Below, one piece after another: positions 31,401 through 42,283 of a stretch of DNA of 64,000 nt. Every line of letters begins with the position of its first letter. The first letter of the stretch is position 1. This stretch comes from Endotrypanum monterogeii. Taxonomy: Eukaryota; Euglenozoa; Kinetoplastea; Trypanosomatida; Trypanosomatidae. A program made the position numbers and the translations under genes. The DNA lies in assembly GCA_000333855.2 (NCBI GenBank), contig CM007347.1, forward strand, positions 492,367-556,366. Direction: 5' to 3'. A model generated the notes under the pieces. The model searched no databases. It saw only the letters and a program-made list of their open reading frames with translations, and was not told where the DNA came from.

Positions 31401-32103
31401 TGCCCAACTGGGGCTGTTCGTGTCTTGGTTTTTCTCAAATTAGGGATACATCAGGGCAAGCTGTCTCGACTGCTATGACTGTCGTCAGGTGACGCCTTGT
31501 AGCTTCTCCTGCCATCGGGTTTTATTAACAAACCTAAATAAAATATCTAAGCGCAGCACCAATGTGCCCCCCTTTTCTCCCTTTCATGTGCTTTATGGAG
31601 CTGAGGTACACTTTACGTACCCTTTCTCTCCTCTCCTCGCCACCAACACCATCACCCTGTCTTGAGGGCGCTAGGCGCTCACTCGCTTTCTGCGGGTGTA
31701 GCAGTATGAGTGGAATGTGGTGGGGCAAAGGACTCGTGGTAACAGAACACACTCTTGAGGGCTCTACTGCGCATTAATCGCGGAACCCCTGTGCGCTGCC
31801 TGGTGAGGCGTACGCGCGACGCACTCTTTTTTTTTTTCCACCTCGATGGCGAAGGGATAAAAAGAAAAAGAATACTAGGGTGTGATGCCTGTTGGCTAAC
31901 ACTGTACATTTCAAAATGCCCGCACTTTCTCCCCTCACGATTGTCCTCCGCTTCTCGTCACCTTGCGACTTGGTGTGGGTAACCCCCAGCCTCCCTCACG
32001 CATCACATAAGGGAGAAAACCAACAGTGCCGGTTATCCTAGTTCTGCACGTCACAGTGTGCTTGTGCGCACGCTGTCCGGTGGCTCTTCTTGGTGAAATA
32101 CGC
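31401..32103. other. Intergenic region
   Basis: No gene seen. Mixed composition with a T-run at about 31827-31838 and a pyrimidine-rich stretch (31920-31965) that may belong to the trans-splicing signal of the leucine-rich-repeat gene. Confidence 0.5.
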
Positions 32104-33303
32104 ATGTCCACTGTGATCAATTACCCCACTGAGGCGGATGAGCCCTCCTCACCAACTTCTCAGGTTGCTCTGTTTGCCTACGAAGAGGAGCCGCCGCGGT
32201 GCAAGCCGCCAGAAGAGGTCCTGGTCGAGCGACTCCAAGAACTCAAGAGGTTTCAGTACGCCATCCCTGACGACCCTGAGAGCGATCCCACGGGTGCCAG
32301 CGCCTACCTGGCGGTGTGCGCAGAGACGTCCAATGCTACGGGAGTAAATGGTCCCACGCATTCTATCGCAAAGGATCTGGCCACAGAGAGTGAGGTTCTA
32401 GATTTGTCATACGCTGGGCTAGGGGTGAAGGGATGCGCTGCGCTGGCCGCTGCCCTTCGCGTTACGTCAGCTGTTCGCTCACTCATTCTTGTTGGCAATT
32501 ACATAACTCCCTCCGCGGCTCTAGTGATTGTGCGCGCCATCAACGAAACGCGCAGTATCGAGTCTCTTAACTTGTCGAAGAATCAGATGGGGTGCGTGGA
32601 GGCGATGCGAAAAGGCGTCGATAACCTGATTCCCATTTCCGGTGGCGCGGTAGTGAACGCCGTGCTGGCCCCTGGCTGCTCATTGCGTTCTCTGACCCTC
32701 TCGAACAATTATCTTGGTGACACCGACATCGCTGCCTTTGCCGACACCCTCGCTGAGAACATCACTTTGCAGGAGTTGGACTTGAGCTACAACCGCATTG
32801 GCTTTCTTGGGGCAACGGAGCTGGCGAAGATGTTGTCCCGCAACGGCGACCTGCGCGTGCTTAATGTTGAGTGGAACTCCTTCCGTGCCGCCGGCGCGCA
32901 GATCCTCTTATCTGAAGGGCTGCTTCAGAATAACACCATCAAGCAGTGCAACTTAAGTTCTTGTGGGTTAGATGACAAATGTGGGCAACTCGTGGCACGT
33001 GTCGTATCGGAGAATGCCATCGAGGAGGTGATTATTGCCAACAACCGAATCGGTCGTGTGGGTGCCGAGGCTATTGCGCGCAACTTGCCGGCCACGTCTG
33101 CGTTGACCACGCTAGTCATGGATGGAAATCCCATCGGCGACGCTGGAAGCACTGCTCTGCTGGATGCGGTTTTGAGCGGCAACGTTCCCACTATTCAAGT
33201 GATGAGCTTGCAACACTGTAGCTGCAGTGACCCCGCCATTATCCAGCGAGGGCAAGACGCTTCCAGCGCCACACTCACAATTCGCATTTCCGAGAGCGTG
33301 TAA
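32104..33303 (+). CDS. Leucine-rich-repeat protein of the RNase-inhibitor type
   Basis: A 399-residue protein. After an acidic, proline-containing N-terminus (about 1-105), roughly eight leucine-rich repeats of 27-29 residues follow: [73 protein letters not shown], and [10 protein letters not shown]. Their length and the helical G-A-x-x-L/I-A-x-x-L segments are those of the ribonuclease-inhibitor subclass, a horseshoe scaffold for protein binding. The partner is unknown; kinetoplastids have many such proteins, several flagellar. The ATG at 32104 is preferred because the 26 upstream in-frame codons look like untranslated sequence. Confidence 0.88.
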   Translation: MSTVINYPTEADEPSSPTSQVALFAYEEEPPRCKPPEEVLVERLQELKRFQYAIPDDPESDPTGASAYLAVCAETSNATGVNGPTHSIAKDLATESEVLDLSYAGLGVKGCAALAAALRVTSAVRSLILVGNYITPSAALVIVRAINETRSIESLNLSKNQMGCVEAMRKGVDNLIPISGGAVVNAVLAPGCSLRSLTLSNNYLGDTDIAAFADTLAENITLQELDLSYNRIGFLGATELAKMLSRNGDLRVLNVEWNSFRAAGAQILLSEGLLQNNTIKQCNLSSCGLDDKCGQLVARVVSENAIEEVIIANNRIGRVGAEAIARNLPATSALTTLVMDGNPIGDAGSTALLDAVLSGNVPTIQVMSLQHCSCSDPAIIQRGQDASSATLTIRISESV

Positions 33304-33380
33304 CGCTTTATCTTTCCGTTTCTCTTGTCTTCAACCTTGCGATAACACCCACAGGTAGGCATCGTCTTACCGATTTGCGT

Positions 33381-33411
<31 letters not shown>

Positions 33412-34337
33412 GTCAATGGATTCTGTTTGCGATGTATAGGTTAGAACGCGTTGAGTTTGAAAACTGAACTGCCTCTCCCCATGGATGAGGTGCACGCATG
33501 CACTGTAGCAGAAAGGAGGCGCTGGTGAGTAGAATGTGTGGGGTGGTTGCAAGGGTTTATTTTTATATGCCGACCTCCCTCGCATGTCACACCTCCCTGA
33601 CAGTCAAAGGGAAGAGAACATGAGGTCAATCCGACAGACGCTATTGCCAAACAAACAACAACAACAAAAAAATAACAACAACCAAAGGGGGGTAAGTACT
33701 TGTTTGGGGCAGCAATGACGGAAAGGAGGGGGGACGCGTATCTCGCCCGTTAAGTGCAACGCTCCTAACAGTGCGGTTCGAGACTTTGGCCGCGTGACGG
33801 AACCTTTTCCCTCTTTCATTCCTTTTTTTTTTTTTGTTCCCATTTTTCTCGTGGAAAAAAAAAAACGAAAAGAGAAGGGTGCTTTGGTACTCGTCAACAC
33901 CCTTATGTTGCACCCGCTCATTTTCCTCTTGCATTTCTTGTATGTGCGTTTTTTTTTTTTTTGTTAGTTGTCTCCTTCCCTTTTTTAGAGGATAGGCGCT
34001 CCAGGTTTGTCCACCTTCACCAGTGTGCATCTCCATCAACGTGTGTTGCCATTTCGTTTACAAGAAGAAAAATAGTTTCTTTTCTTTTTCTCAGCGGTTA
34101 AAGCTACAGTCTTAGATGTGTGTGTGTGTGTCTTCTGTTAGCCCATAGCCTACGTAGCTACTCGGTGCGACATCTTTGTGTGAGAGTTACCCCAACAACA
34201 TCCAGCACCTGACGCTGAAGGGGACAGTATAATAGAAGGAGGCGCCATATCTCTTTCAATCTGCCCCTCTAAGGAGGGCAGTGCCAACATTCTTTTTTTT
34301 TTTTGAAGGGCAGCGCATTAGTATTCCAGCAGCTATA
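33304..34337. other. Intergenic region with GT, T and A runs
   Basis: No gene seen. Contains a GT run (33379-33412), an AACAACAA-rich stretch (33655-33685), T-runs (33822-33834, 33950-33962) and an A-run (33856-33866). It ends with the acceptor of the following gene. Confidence 0.55.
34291..34308 (+). promoter_or_regulatory. Poly(T) tract and candidate spliced-leader acceptor
   Basis: TC followed by twelve T (to 34304) and then GAAG with the AG at 34307-34308, 30 nt before the ATG at 34338. The arrangement supports that ATG over the upstream in-frame start. Confidence 0.6.
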
Positions 34338-35219
34338 ATGGCTTCTTTACTTGAGAAGATACGAAAATGTGAGGCAGCGCTCGCAAGTGAGGTGGAGCAG
34401 CGCTCTGAGAACGATGACGCTCAATCGCATTCATCTCCTCAGATGTTAGACCTCGTCAAGCCGACCATGGACGCGCTGTCAACCGAGATCCCTGTGCCTC
34501 GACTCAGTGAGGGTATTGCCGGCCACTGCTCCTCGTTGCTCGAGCTCTGTGGGCCGGAAGATACAGTCCTGCTCCGTGTCATCACGCAGTTCCTTGCCGA
34601 TATGTCGCTGAACGACGAGAACGGCGCCATGCTTCTTCGATTTGGCATACCAAGCTTCTATCTCCTTGTGCTGCAGGAATGGTCGACACTGCCACTGGAC
34701 ACTCTCAGAGCCGTTTTTGATCTTCTTAGCACCATCTCCTCCAGCAATGCGCAGACCCGGCAGACGCTCCGGCCGTGCATTCCGTATATACTGGCCGCAG
34801 TGGAGCATCATCTATATGAGATGGATATCCTTCACGGGGGCATGGTGACTCTTAGCATGCTCACTACGATGAGTGACGAGAACTGCAGTCTGATTGTGCA
34901 GTGTGGGGGCCTCCAGACCCTCCTCAGCGCCTTTTACCATGCACACCGCATGGAGGATACCGTTCAAAAAGTGAGACAGAAAAAATCTTTTCCCTCCAGC
35001 TCGGTGCTTCTCGCCCGCGCCCAGGATCGGCGGCTGAAGGAGCAGACAGATCTCTCTCTCGACGTTCAAAGGTGGTGCCGTGACGTGTTGCTCAAGGTTT
35101 GTCGAACGCGCACGAAGGCCGTGCAGGATGCCCTGAAGAAGGCAGACTTCGGCGTCTACGGACGCTGTATCCCTTTAGATGAGCTGAAGTGGTCCTTAAT
35201 ATTTGAGCAGCGAGGCTAG
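34338..35219 (+). CDS. Armadillo/HEAT-like helical protein, unrecognised
   Basis: A 293-residue protein of unknown function. Residues about 60-215 are a series of amphipathic helix pairs with the hydrophobic spacing of armadillo or HEAT repeats (SLLELCGPEDTVLLRVITQF, then NGAMLLRFGIPSFYLLVLQ, then LRAVFDLLSTISSSNAQT, then I-L-H-G-G-M-V-T-L-S-M-L-T-T-M-S, and L-I-V-Q-C-G-G-L-Q-T-L-L-S-A-F). The phrase I/V-x-x-G-G-L-x-x-L-L is typical of armadillo repeats. The flanking N-terminus (about 1-50) is charged, and the C-terminus is basic. No signal or membrane segment. A protein-interaction adaptor is the likely role. Confidence 0.82.
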   Translation: MASLLEKIRKCEAALASEVEQRSENDDAQSHSSPQMLDLVKPTMDALSTEIPVPRLSEGIAGHCSSLLELCGPEDTVLLRVITQFLADMSLNDENGAMLLRFGIPSFYLLVLQEWSTLPLDTLRAVFDLLSTISSSNAQTRQTLRPCIPYILAAVEHHLYEMDILHGGMVTLSMLTTMSDENCSLIVQCGGLQTLLSAFYHAHRMEDTVQKVRQKKSFPSSSVLLARAQDRRLKEQTDLSLDVQRWCRDVLLKVCRTRTKAVQDALKKADFGVYGRCIPLDELKWSLIFEQRG

Positions 35220-35591
35220 AGGCTCACTTTTCCCCCTCCCTACGGTTGCTCGGTGCAGTTCCGAATACTTTTTCTTTTCCCACCCCTTTTATGTTGTTAT
35301 GAATTATTTTTATACGACTGCTCGTGTTTGTTGGGGAGTAGCTGACATGGTGTGTGTGTGTGTGTGTGTGTGTGTGTCTGTGTAGATGAAAGAAATACCA
35401 TGAGCTTTCCCCAACATCGAGCACGAGATACATAGCTCTGCATGATTGGCTCACTTGAGGGTCCTCTACGTTTTTTTTATGTGTTAGATTTCTCGAGCAG
35501 AGGGGGAGGGGGAGATGATGACGTAGGGGAGATGAAAGGCATGCATAGCACACTGAAAGATGGTCGACGAACCTTTCCCTATGTACGCGTG

Positions 35592-35629
<38 letters not shown>

Positions 35630-37241
35630 GTGTGTGTGCGTGGAGTTGTCAGCGTCAGCCCAGTGCATGAGCTTACGTGTACACATGATCATCTTCATCA
35701 CCGTAGCAATGAAAAGACATATGCATCAGTGTACGCCTGGGCTGTACTTGGATTCATACCTGCTGCACTTTTTTTTTTCTCTCTTCCTAAAGTCTATTTC
35801 TCGCTTCTCGACTGCTATCCTGCGTGCGTGCCTCAGATGGGACTCACTGTAGATGAATGATATGAACGAAAACCATGTCCGCAAAGCACGCACACGCACG
35901 GACAAAATAGCCACGGTGGGATATTTTATGAGAGGCGGAGTTCAAAGTTGCTGTGCCATGTATTGAAAAATCGTTGCTTCTGCATTTGGTTTCTGCCGTG
36001 CTTCACTGCGCGTATGGCACTGGTGTGATACGCTTATCTACTTGACGATCACTCAGCGATCGATACCTCAAGGCGGCTACTCACACCCGTGATATCATAT
36101 GCTGTTCATTTTCGTGTCGTAGGTACGTTATTTATAAAATCATTGGTCCATTCACGATGACAGCGCTACTGCTCATCTCTTGTGGACCTTTCATGATCTG
36201 TTTCCTTTCCTTCTCCGCGTTTTCGTCTGTGGCTTCACCCCTGACACAAAATCTCTACACAACAACTCCACCTCTCTGCTCTCTTGTGCACATCTCCCCT
36301 TCTCCGCTTACCTTTCTTCTGTTCCCTCCGTTTTGCTTTCACTGACACATCTCAACAGTCCACATCAAAGTCTACACTCTTTTTTTTTTTCGTCTTCCCC
36401 CGACACCGCCTCAGAAGGGGAAAAAAGGGAGAGTCAGCCAATCCACCCGTCAACAACCCTCTCCATTGTCGATCAACATACACAACTCCGTTCCACCATT
36501 TTCCCCAAAAAGAATTGGGCACAATTGGCGCACCACTAAAGTTCTTTATCCTCTCTTCATCCCCCATCCCCCCCACAGACAGACACACAGACACAGGGTT
36601 CGCCTTACGTGCCACTTTTCACTTCTAGTGGCGCGACTACCTACTTCTCCCTCTATTTTTTTTTTTTTGTCCCACCCCAAAAGGGAACATCGGAATAGGG
36701 CTGCAGCTTCTGGGCGCGCATAAAACCCACTTCTCTACTGGTATCCTTTGTGTGTGTGTGTGTGTTTTCTTTTTGCCAACCGCGACAACAACAACAGCAT
36801 CCTCCCCCCCCCAAAAAAAAAAAAAACACACACAAACCTCGTGTCAGCCTATTTCACACACCACCCCTTAAAAAGAATATATATATATATATATATATAT
36901 TTCCCCGTTTGTACTTGCACCATTAAAGGTAGCTCCACTTTAAGAAACATTTTCTTCTTTTGACTCGCTATCTCCTTCCGTCTTTAGTCCCTTCCCTCCC
37001 CCCTCTTGCCTGCCTGTCTGCCTTCTCTGTTGGGACCACGTACGCTGGAGGACCAGTTTGTGATTGGTACACACCACGTTTTTTTTCTTCTCCCCCCCAA
37101 AGAGAGGCTCTATTCGCATTCTTCTTCACGCACCAAAGAGTTGACGGCACGTAAAATCTCTTCGCTCCCTTCGCCTTCTCGGATCACTCACCCCTCACCT
37201 CCTCCTAACCTCTGAAATAAGTGTGGGAAAGTATTCATATC
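35220..37241. other. 2-kb intergenic region
   Basis: No gene supported. It contains two GT microsatellites (35350-35378, 35595-35640), several T-runs, an A-run (36811-36825) and a TA run (36876-36901). The last 200 bp are pyrimidine-rich (CT-rich 36960-37020 and 37150-37205), the expected trans-splicing context of the next gene. Confidence 0.55.
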
Positions 37242-38843
37242 ATGTCCCAACAGAACGCTGTCGAGTCCCTGCTGGTGCGCCTGCAGATGGGGGATACTAT
37301 CCCCGCATTTCAGGCCATGGGCGTGGACCGCATCGTATCTCTGCGTAAGTTGTCAGAGGAATCTTTGCGCCAGGCCGTTCCGGACGCTGAGCAGCGCCAG
37401 GCACTGATGGATGCGATCGAAAGTCGTGGTCATCTGCAGTCGCGTCGCGCCGCACCTTTGGCTGGCCAGCCGCACCCTCCTCGCAGTGCCGATACCGACT
37501 ATGCCCGCAGCGCCAACGACGATGGCCACGGGGGCTACGCGCCGCGCGGTGACCGTGGTGACCGTGGCGGCCGCGGTGGTGCCCGTGGTGGTCGCGGTGG
37601 TGTGCGTGGCGCTGGCGCGCCGAACGGAGACGACACCGGTCGTGTTTGCCGTCATGTCTTTACGCCAGAAGGGTGCAAGTATGGTGACAAGTGCCGTTAT
37701 AGCCACGTCGAGAACGACCGCCGCCGCGCACAGGGTGCTCCAGCAGGAGGCGGTATGGCGCAGCGCTCTGTGGAGCGTCCCCCTCCAAACTTCAAGTTTT
37801 CCGTCGAGGTGGAGATCCCGACGGATCGTATCAAGTACCTTCTGGGTTCTCAGGGCAACAACATGAAGGTCATTAATGAAACCTGTGGCACGTACAACGA
37901 ACGCTTCGATCACGTGGACGAGAAGGAGGAGACCTTCAAGATTCGCCTTCTTGGAGGCACTGAGGAGGCGATCAACAAGGCCAAGGATATGCTTTTGTCC
38001 TCGGCTGGCGTCAAGCGCGAGGAGGAGAAAAAGGATCGCTTCCAGTACGCTGTGAATGAGCTGGATGCAAACACCCACGCCGTGCGCCTGTTTGCAGCCT
38101 GCAACACCAAAAACAGGGATACCCCGCGCCACCTGTCCGATTCTATCATGCTCAACATTGTCTCCAGCTTCAACTTTGTTCGACCTCAGGAGGTGCGACA
38201 CTTCTACATGTACACCTCCAGCAGCGACAAGGACAAGCTCGAGATGGTTAGCAAAATTGTATCTCAGCTGAAGGGCGTGCAGGCGATCCTGTTCTGCGAC
38301 CAGAAACGCGTGGAGGAGATGTGCAAGGGCTCGCAGCGCATTGCACGCCACTTCAACGGCGTGGAGCCACAATTTGTGTACCGCCAGCTGTCCAAAGAGG
38401 AGCGCCTGACAGCGCTGGAGAAGTTCAAGAAGGGTGTGGAGAACGAACATGGTGTGCGCCAGCGACTACTGGTCACAAATGAAGATTACGCCAAGCTGGC
38501 CCGAAAGACCATTATTCCATACGTGAACCTCGTCATTAACTTCTCCGTGCCGCGCGCTGAGGAGTATTACGTTCTCCAGTCAAAGGTTGCAGGTCGTCAG
38601 GGCACTATCGGTGCATCCTTCCTCTGTGTTAGCAACTTCGAAGAGGGGCCTTTCCGCGAGTTGGAGAAGAATATTCACTTTGAGCGTTTTGAAGAGGAGG
38701 ATCACTTCAGCACGACGGCAGTAGAGCTGTCGTATGATACAAGGGACGAACCACTGACACCGGAGGACGCTGACCCACCGGCGGACTGGCGTGAACACCT
38801 AAACGATGCCAAGCCGCGCCAGATCTTCGGGAGGCGTCGATAG
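37242..38843 (+). CDS. SAM-RGG-CCCH-KH protein with orphan helicase C-terminal lobe
   Basis: A 533-residue predicted RNA-binding protein from the ATG at 37242. Domains in order: a SAM-like helical domain (about 6-65), an RGG/RG box (about 98-127), one CCCH zinc finger with perfect C-x8-C-x5-C-x3-H spacing (C136, C145, C151, H155), a type I KH domain (about 182-255) with the G-S-Q-G loop after R-I-K-Y-L-L, and a domain (about 270-480) resembling the second RecA lobe of DEAD-box helicases: VRHFYMYTSSSDKDKLEM, GVQAILFCDQKRVEEM, FVYRQLSKEERLTALEKFKKG, RLLVTNEDYAKLA, V-N-L-V-I-N-F-S-V-P and V-A-G-R-Q-G-T-I-G-A-S-F. There is no first RecA lobe, so no Walker A or DEAD box, and the HRxGRxGR motif is degraded. 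ATP hydrolysis is therefore unlikely. A post-transcriptional regulator is inferred; a kinetoplastid ZC3H-class protein such as ZC3H41 is a possible match, not verified. Confidence 0.9.
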   Translation: MSQQNAVESLLVRLQMGDTIPAFQAMGVDRIVSLRKLSEESLRQAVPDAEQRQALMDAIESRGHLQSRRAAPLAGQPHPPRSADTDYARSANDDGHGGYAPRGDRGDRGGRGGARGGRGGVRGAGAPNGDDTGRVCRHVFTPEGCKYGDKCRYSHVENDRRRAQGAPAGGGMAQRSVERPPPNFKFSVEVEIPTDRIKYLLGSQGNNMKVINETCGTYNERFDHVDEKEETFKIRLLGGTEEAINKAKDMLLSSAGVKREEEKKDRFQYAVNELDANTHAVRLFAACNTKNRDTPRHLSDSIMLNIVSSFNFVRPQEVRHFYMYTSSSDKDKLEMVSKIVSQLKGVQAILFCDQKRVEEMCKGSQRIARHFNGVEPQFVYRQLSKEERLTALEKFKKGVENEHGVRQRLLVTNEDYAKLARKTIIPYVNLVINFSVPRAEEYYVLQSKVAGRQGTIGASFLCVSNFEEGPFRELEKNIHFERFEEEDHFSTTAVELSYDTRDEPLTPEDADPPADWREHLNDAKPRQIFGRRR

Positions 38844-41800
38844 GCGTGAGACACTCTAGTGTATACACGCACACACACACACACACACACACACGCACAA
38901 ACACACAGACACAGACACAGACACATACATGCATAAATACATACACCCCTGCGCCATCCGCACACACAAAGGCGGCACCAGAAAAGGATGAAACCACGAA
39001 ACGGAGGGACGGGGGACAGGTAAAAAGTGGGGCGTTATCACCATCCCGAGTTTTTCCTCCTCCGCGGCCGTATTGAGGAGTGAGAGAAATACCTATGCTT
39101 CTATATCTCCTTTAGGGATTGTTTGTGGGTTCGCGTGTCTCTAGTTGATTGTGAGGTGTTCTCTTCAAGTGGAACACGTTGGCGCAAATCACAGCAGGAT
39201 AATGTCCTTATTTTTTTTTCCTCGTTGTCATTTTGTTCTCTCCCTTCAATTTTTTTTCCTGGAGTCCCCTATTACCGTTTCTCTCTCCCGTATATATATA
39301 CGAAGAGGGGGCTTACGTGTGACCTCGTGAACTTGTTCCGCCTTATTTGAGTTGTGTTGCGCGTGCGTGTTTAAAAAAAAAAAAAACTCTCCCGGAGTTG
39401 CATTGGGGGTTGTCTCCAGGACGGAGAGGTTGGGGATCGAGATGATAGAGTCTGAGGATAGTCGACGAAGACGAGGGGATGCATGTGTGTGGTGCTTAAA
39501 GAAAAAAAGCTGCTGAGCTCTCTGGCTTGCCAAGGGCGCTGTAGTAAAAAAAAGCTTTTTTCTGGTTTTGCATACAAAATAGAATCTCTTCGTTCATGTT
39601 TGTATTCTCGGAGGTTTTGAGGGGTGGACACACAAGGTCGAGCCGTGTGTTGGTCACCATTCTCCCCTTCATTATTTCTTCCTCTATCTGCCCCCCTCCA
39701 CATACAAACGTACGTACGTATACACAGACGCACACTCGACATAAACTGACTGCCGTTTTCCTTCCTCTGTCTGTGTTTTTCTTTCGCCTCCATCTCTCTC
39801 TCTTCCTTTCGTATTTTACATCGTTGGGTCTTTCGTCTTGTTTGTGTCCTATATTTTTTCTGTCCCCTGTATATATATACACATATATATATATATATAT
39901 ATATAAATACCTGTGTGTATATGTATATATGTGTATGTGTATGTGCTGTTGTGTGCGTAACGTCTTGTTTTTTTTGTGTTTCTGTCTGCGTGTTTGTTTT
40001 CCGGTTTGTCTGCGTGTGTGTATTAATTGTTTTTTTTTTTTTCGCCCCCTTTTCCCTTTTTTCATCACAGCGTTATCCGTACCTCTGCCTCCGCGTCTGC
40101 GACCTTTGCATCTCTACGTGTGCACGCCTCAGCGTAACATGTTCGGGTCCACGAAGAATTGTACACATATAAGAAAAAGAAACAAAAAAAGGGCTGTGTG
40201 CTTCCTCTCACTCATTTTGATGATAGGACTTCTCTGGGGAAAAAAAAAACGATCTAACAAACCACAAGCGACTACAGAAGGGACACGTGGGGGCGAGGCA
40301 AGAAAGTGCGAATGGAATGGCCAAAAAAAAAAGAAAAAAATATGGACTACTCTTTTGGTGCGCATGACGCGTTGGCTCCTGTCTCTTGTATCCTTCATTT
40401 TTTTCCTCTCTCCCATCGCCAGGGCTGACAACACATTCGCATTCAGCAGTGGTGACGGTGGTGATGCGTGCTCGTATACCTGCGTATATGTGTGTAGGTG
40501 GTATCTCTTTTTTTTTTTAGGAAAGGGAGAGGGTACATCTTGAGTTTGGGAGGTATCTAGGGGGCTTCCTGTTTCTTCAGAGGGAGGGGGAGTGAGGGAG
40601 GGAGGGAGGGAGGGAGGGGTTGGCTGACCGATGAGGCGTTGAGACGGATAAGGAATGAGGGTGATTCACTCGAAACTGTGGAACGTCAACGAAAAGGGCG
40701 CTGGCGACGATGGCGGTGGCGGCAATGGAGTTGATCTGTCGCCTCAAAACTTGAAGTGGTGGAGAAAGTCAGCGGATTTGACCCCACTGTTTCATTCGTC
40801 TTCCCAGACAGTTTGGTGCTGAAAACAGCAGCAGCAACTGTAGAAGTTATCGGCATCACGGAAAAAAAAAACAGATTTTATAGAAATGAATATATACTTT
40901 AGGCATCTGTAAGAAGGACATGGCTGTTGCTGTCGCGTTTATTTGTTTGGTCATCTACTTCTGTATCCGTTGTCCTGCTGCCGGCCCCGCTCCTCCCGCG
41001 TGTTCTCCTCCTTTTGCGCATCTCCCCCTTTTTGTTTGTTTGTTTGCTGTCGTGTTCTTTCTCTCTTTTTTTTTGGTTGTTCAATGGTCTTCCGAATCCT
41101 TCTGGCGTTTTCTATCTCTTGTGCATCTGTGCCTGTTCGTTTTTTTTTTTTGAGGCTTTTGTGGGGGGTATGTAGTGAGTACCCTCAGAAGAGCCCGTGC
41201 ACACCCACATAGGTGAGCCGATCATCAGTGTCGTCTCAAGTTGACGTTGCCTCGTCATGATCAAATAACGCACAAGCGGTGCCCCACTGTCCCCATCAAA
41301 GTTATTTTGGCTGTCTTCCACGAGGATCTATGCGCACTCCACAAACACACACACGTAACACCAAATAAACACCAGTTGAAATATTTCCCCCTTAAGAAAA
41401 AAAAAAAGAGAGCTTTTGCGAAAGAATAAAACTGTGACACACTTCCCCCCCCTCCCCCCTGAAGGAGGGCTGAAATCCTTCGCACCTTCCCTCTCGACAC
41501 CCCTTTTCTCCATCCTTCCTCCCTCGTCGCACCGCCTCGCACGCATGTGCTCCCTCACTCATACACAAGAAAAGAAAAACGTAACGAATGTTTCAGAGTG
41601 GCTATGCAATAATAGGCACTGCCCGTATCGGAGAGAATAGGCTGTTTTCGTTTTGTTCGCCGAGTTTTTACGTTACCGTGCATGTTTTGAATTCCACGCG
41701 CCAAGTCTCTCGGGCTTCTGTTGAAAGAGGTGGGGGGATGGGGGGAGGGGTTGAATCTTGGCGATGGCGGCGACGGAGACAAACTTGCTGCCCCCTCCCC

Positions 41801-42283
41801 TGATGCTTCTTCTAGAAGGAGGGTGAGAGGGGGGAAGGAAAAAATGTACCCCCCCCCTTTTTTTTTTTTCGTCTAGGGCATCCCCCCCTCTTTACCTATT
41901 GGCTGCTCGCTTTCATCTTTCCTCCTCCTCTCGGCAATGTACGACGTTTCCGTGGGGAAAAAAAAAACTGATCGCATTGTCTCTCTCCTTCTTGTAACAT
42001 GTTTTGTTTTATTTCACCTGAATGTGAACATCTCTGCTATGCTATCACCTTTTGCGCCATCTCTACACTACTCTCCTCCACTGGGTGTGGCAACTTTTGG
42101 TGTGTGCATTTATCTGTGCCCCCTTCTCTGCGCCTGTGTCGGCGCTGACGTTAGTGTTCGATACTCATCCATTAAACAACAACAACAAAAAGCACGTATC
42201 ACCTCACCCCTGCCAGAGGAACAACCCCGTCTGCCTCCTCCAGGAAAATAATATAGATTCTGAACACTTCCCTCTTTGTCATC
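38844..42283. other. 3.4-kb intergenic region, low complexity
   Basis: No convincing gene. One long open frame (39596-40543) is made mostly of homopolymer- and microsatellite-encoded F, C, V, Y, I and K and is rejected. Features include a CA run (38868-38895), a TA run (39880-39905), T-runs and A-runs, a GGGA repeat (40590-40618), and pyrimidine-rich sequence in the last 400 bp before the ArgRS gene. The length would accommodate non-coding RNA genes, but none was recognised. Confidence 0.5.

Noticed and set aside
37353..38450. 365-codon open frame on the minus strand
   Set aside because: Antisense shadow of the SAM-RGG-CCCH-KH gene; high GC keeps the opposite frame open.
39596..40543. 315-codon open frame on the plus strand
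   Set aside because: Composition (F, C, V, Y, I, K) comes from T/A homopolymers and TA/GT repeats; no domain, no gene-like codon bias.
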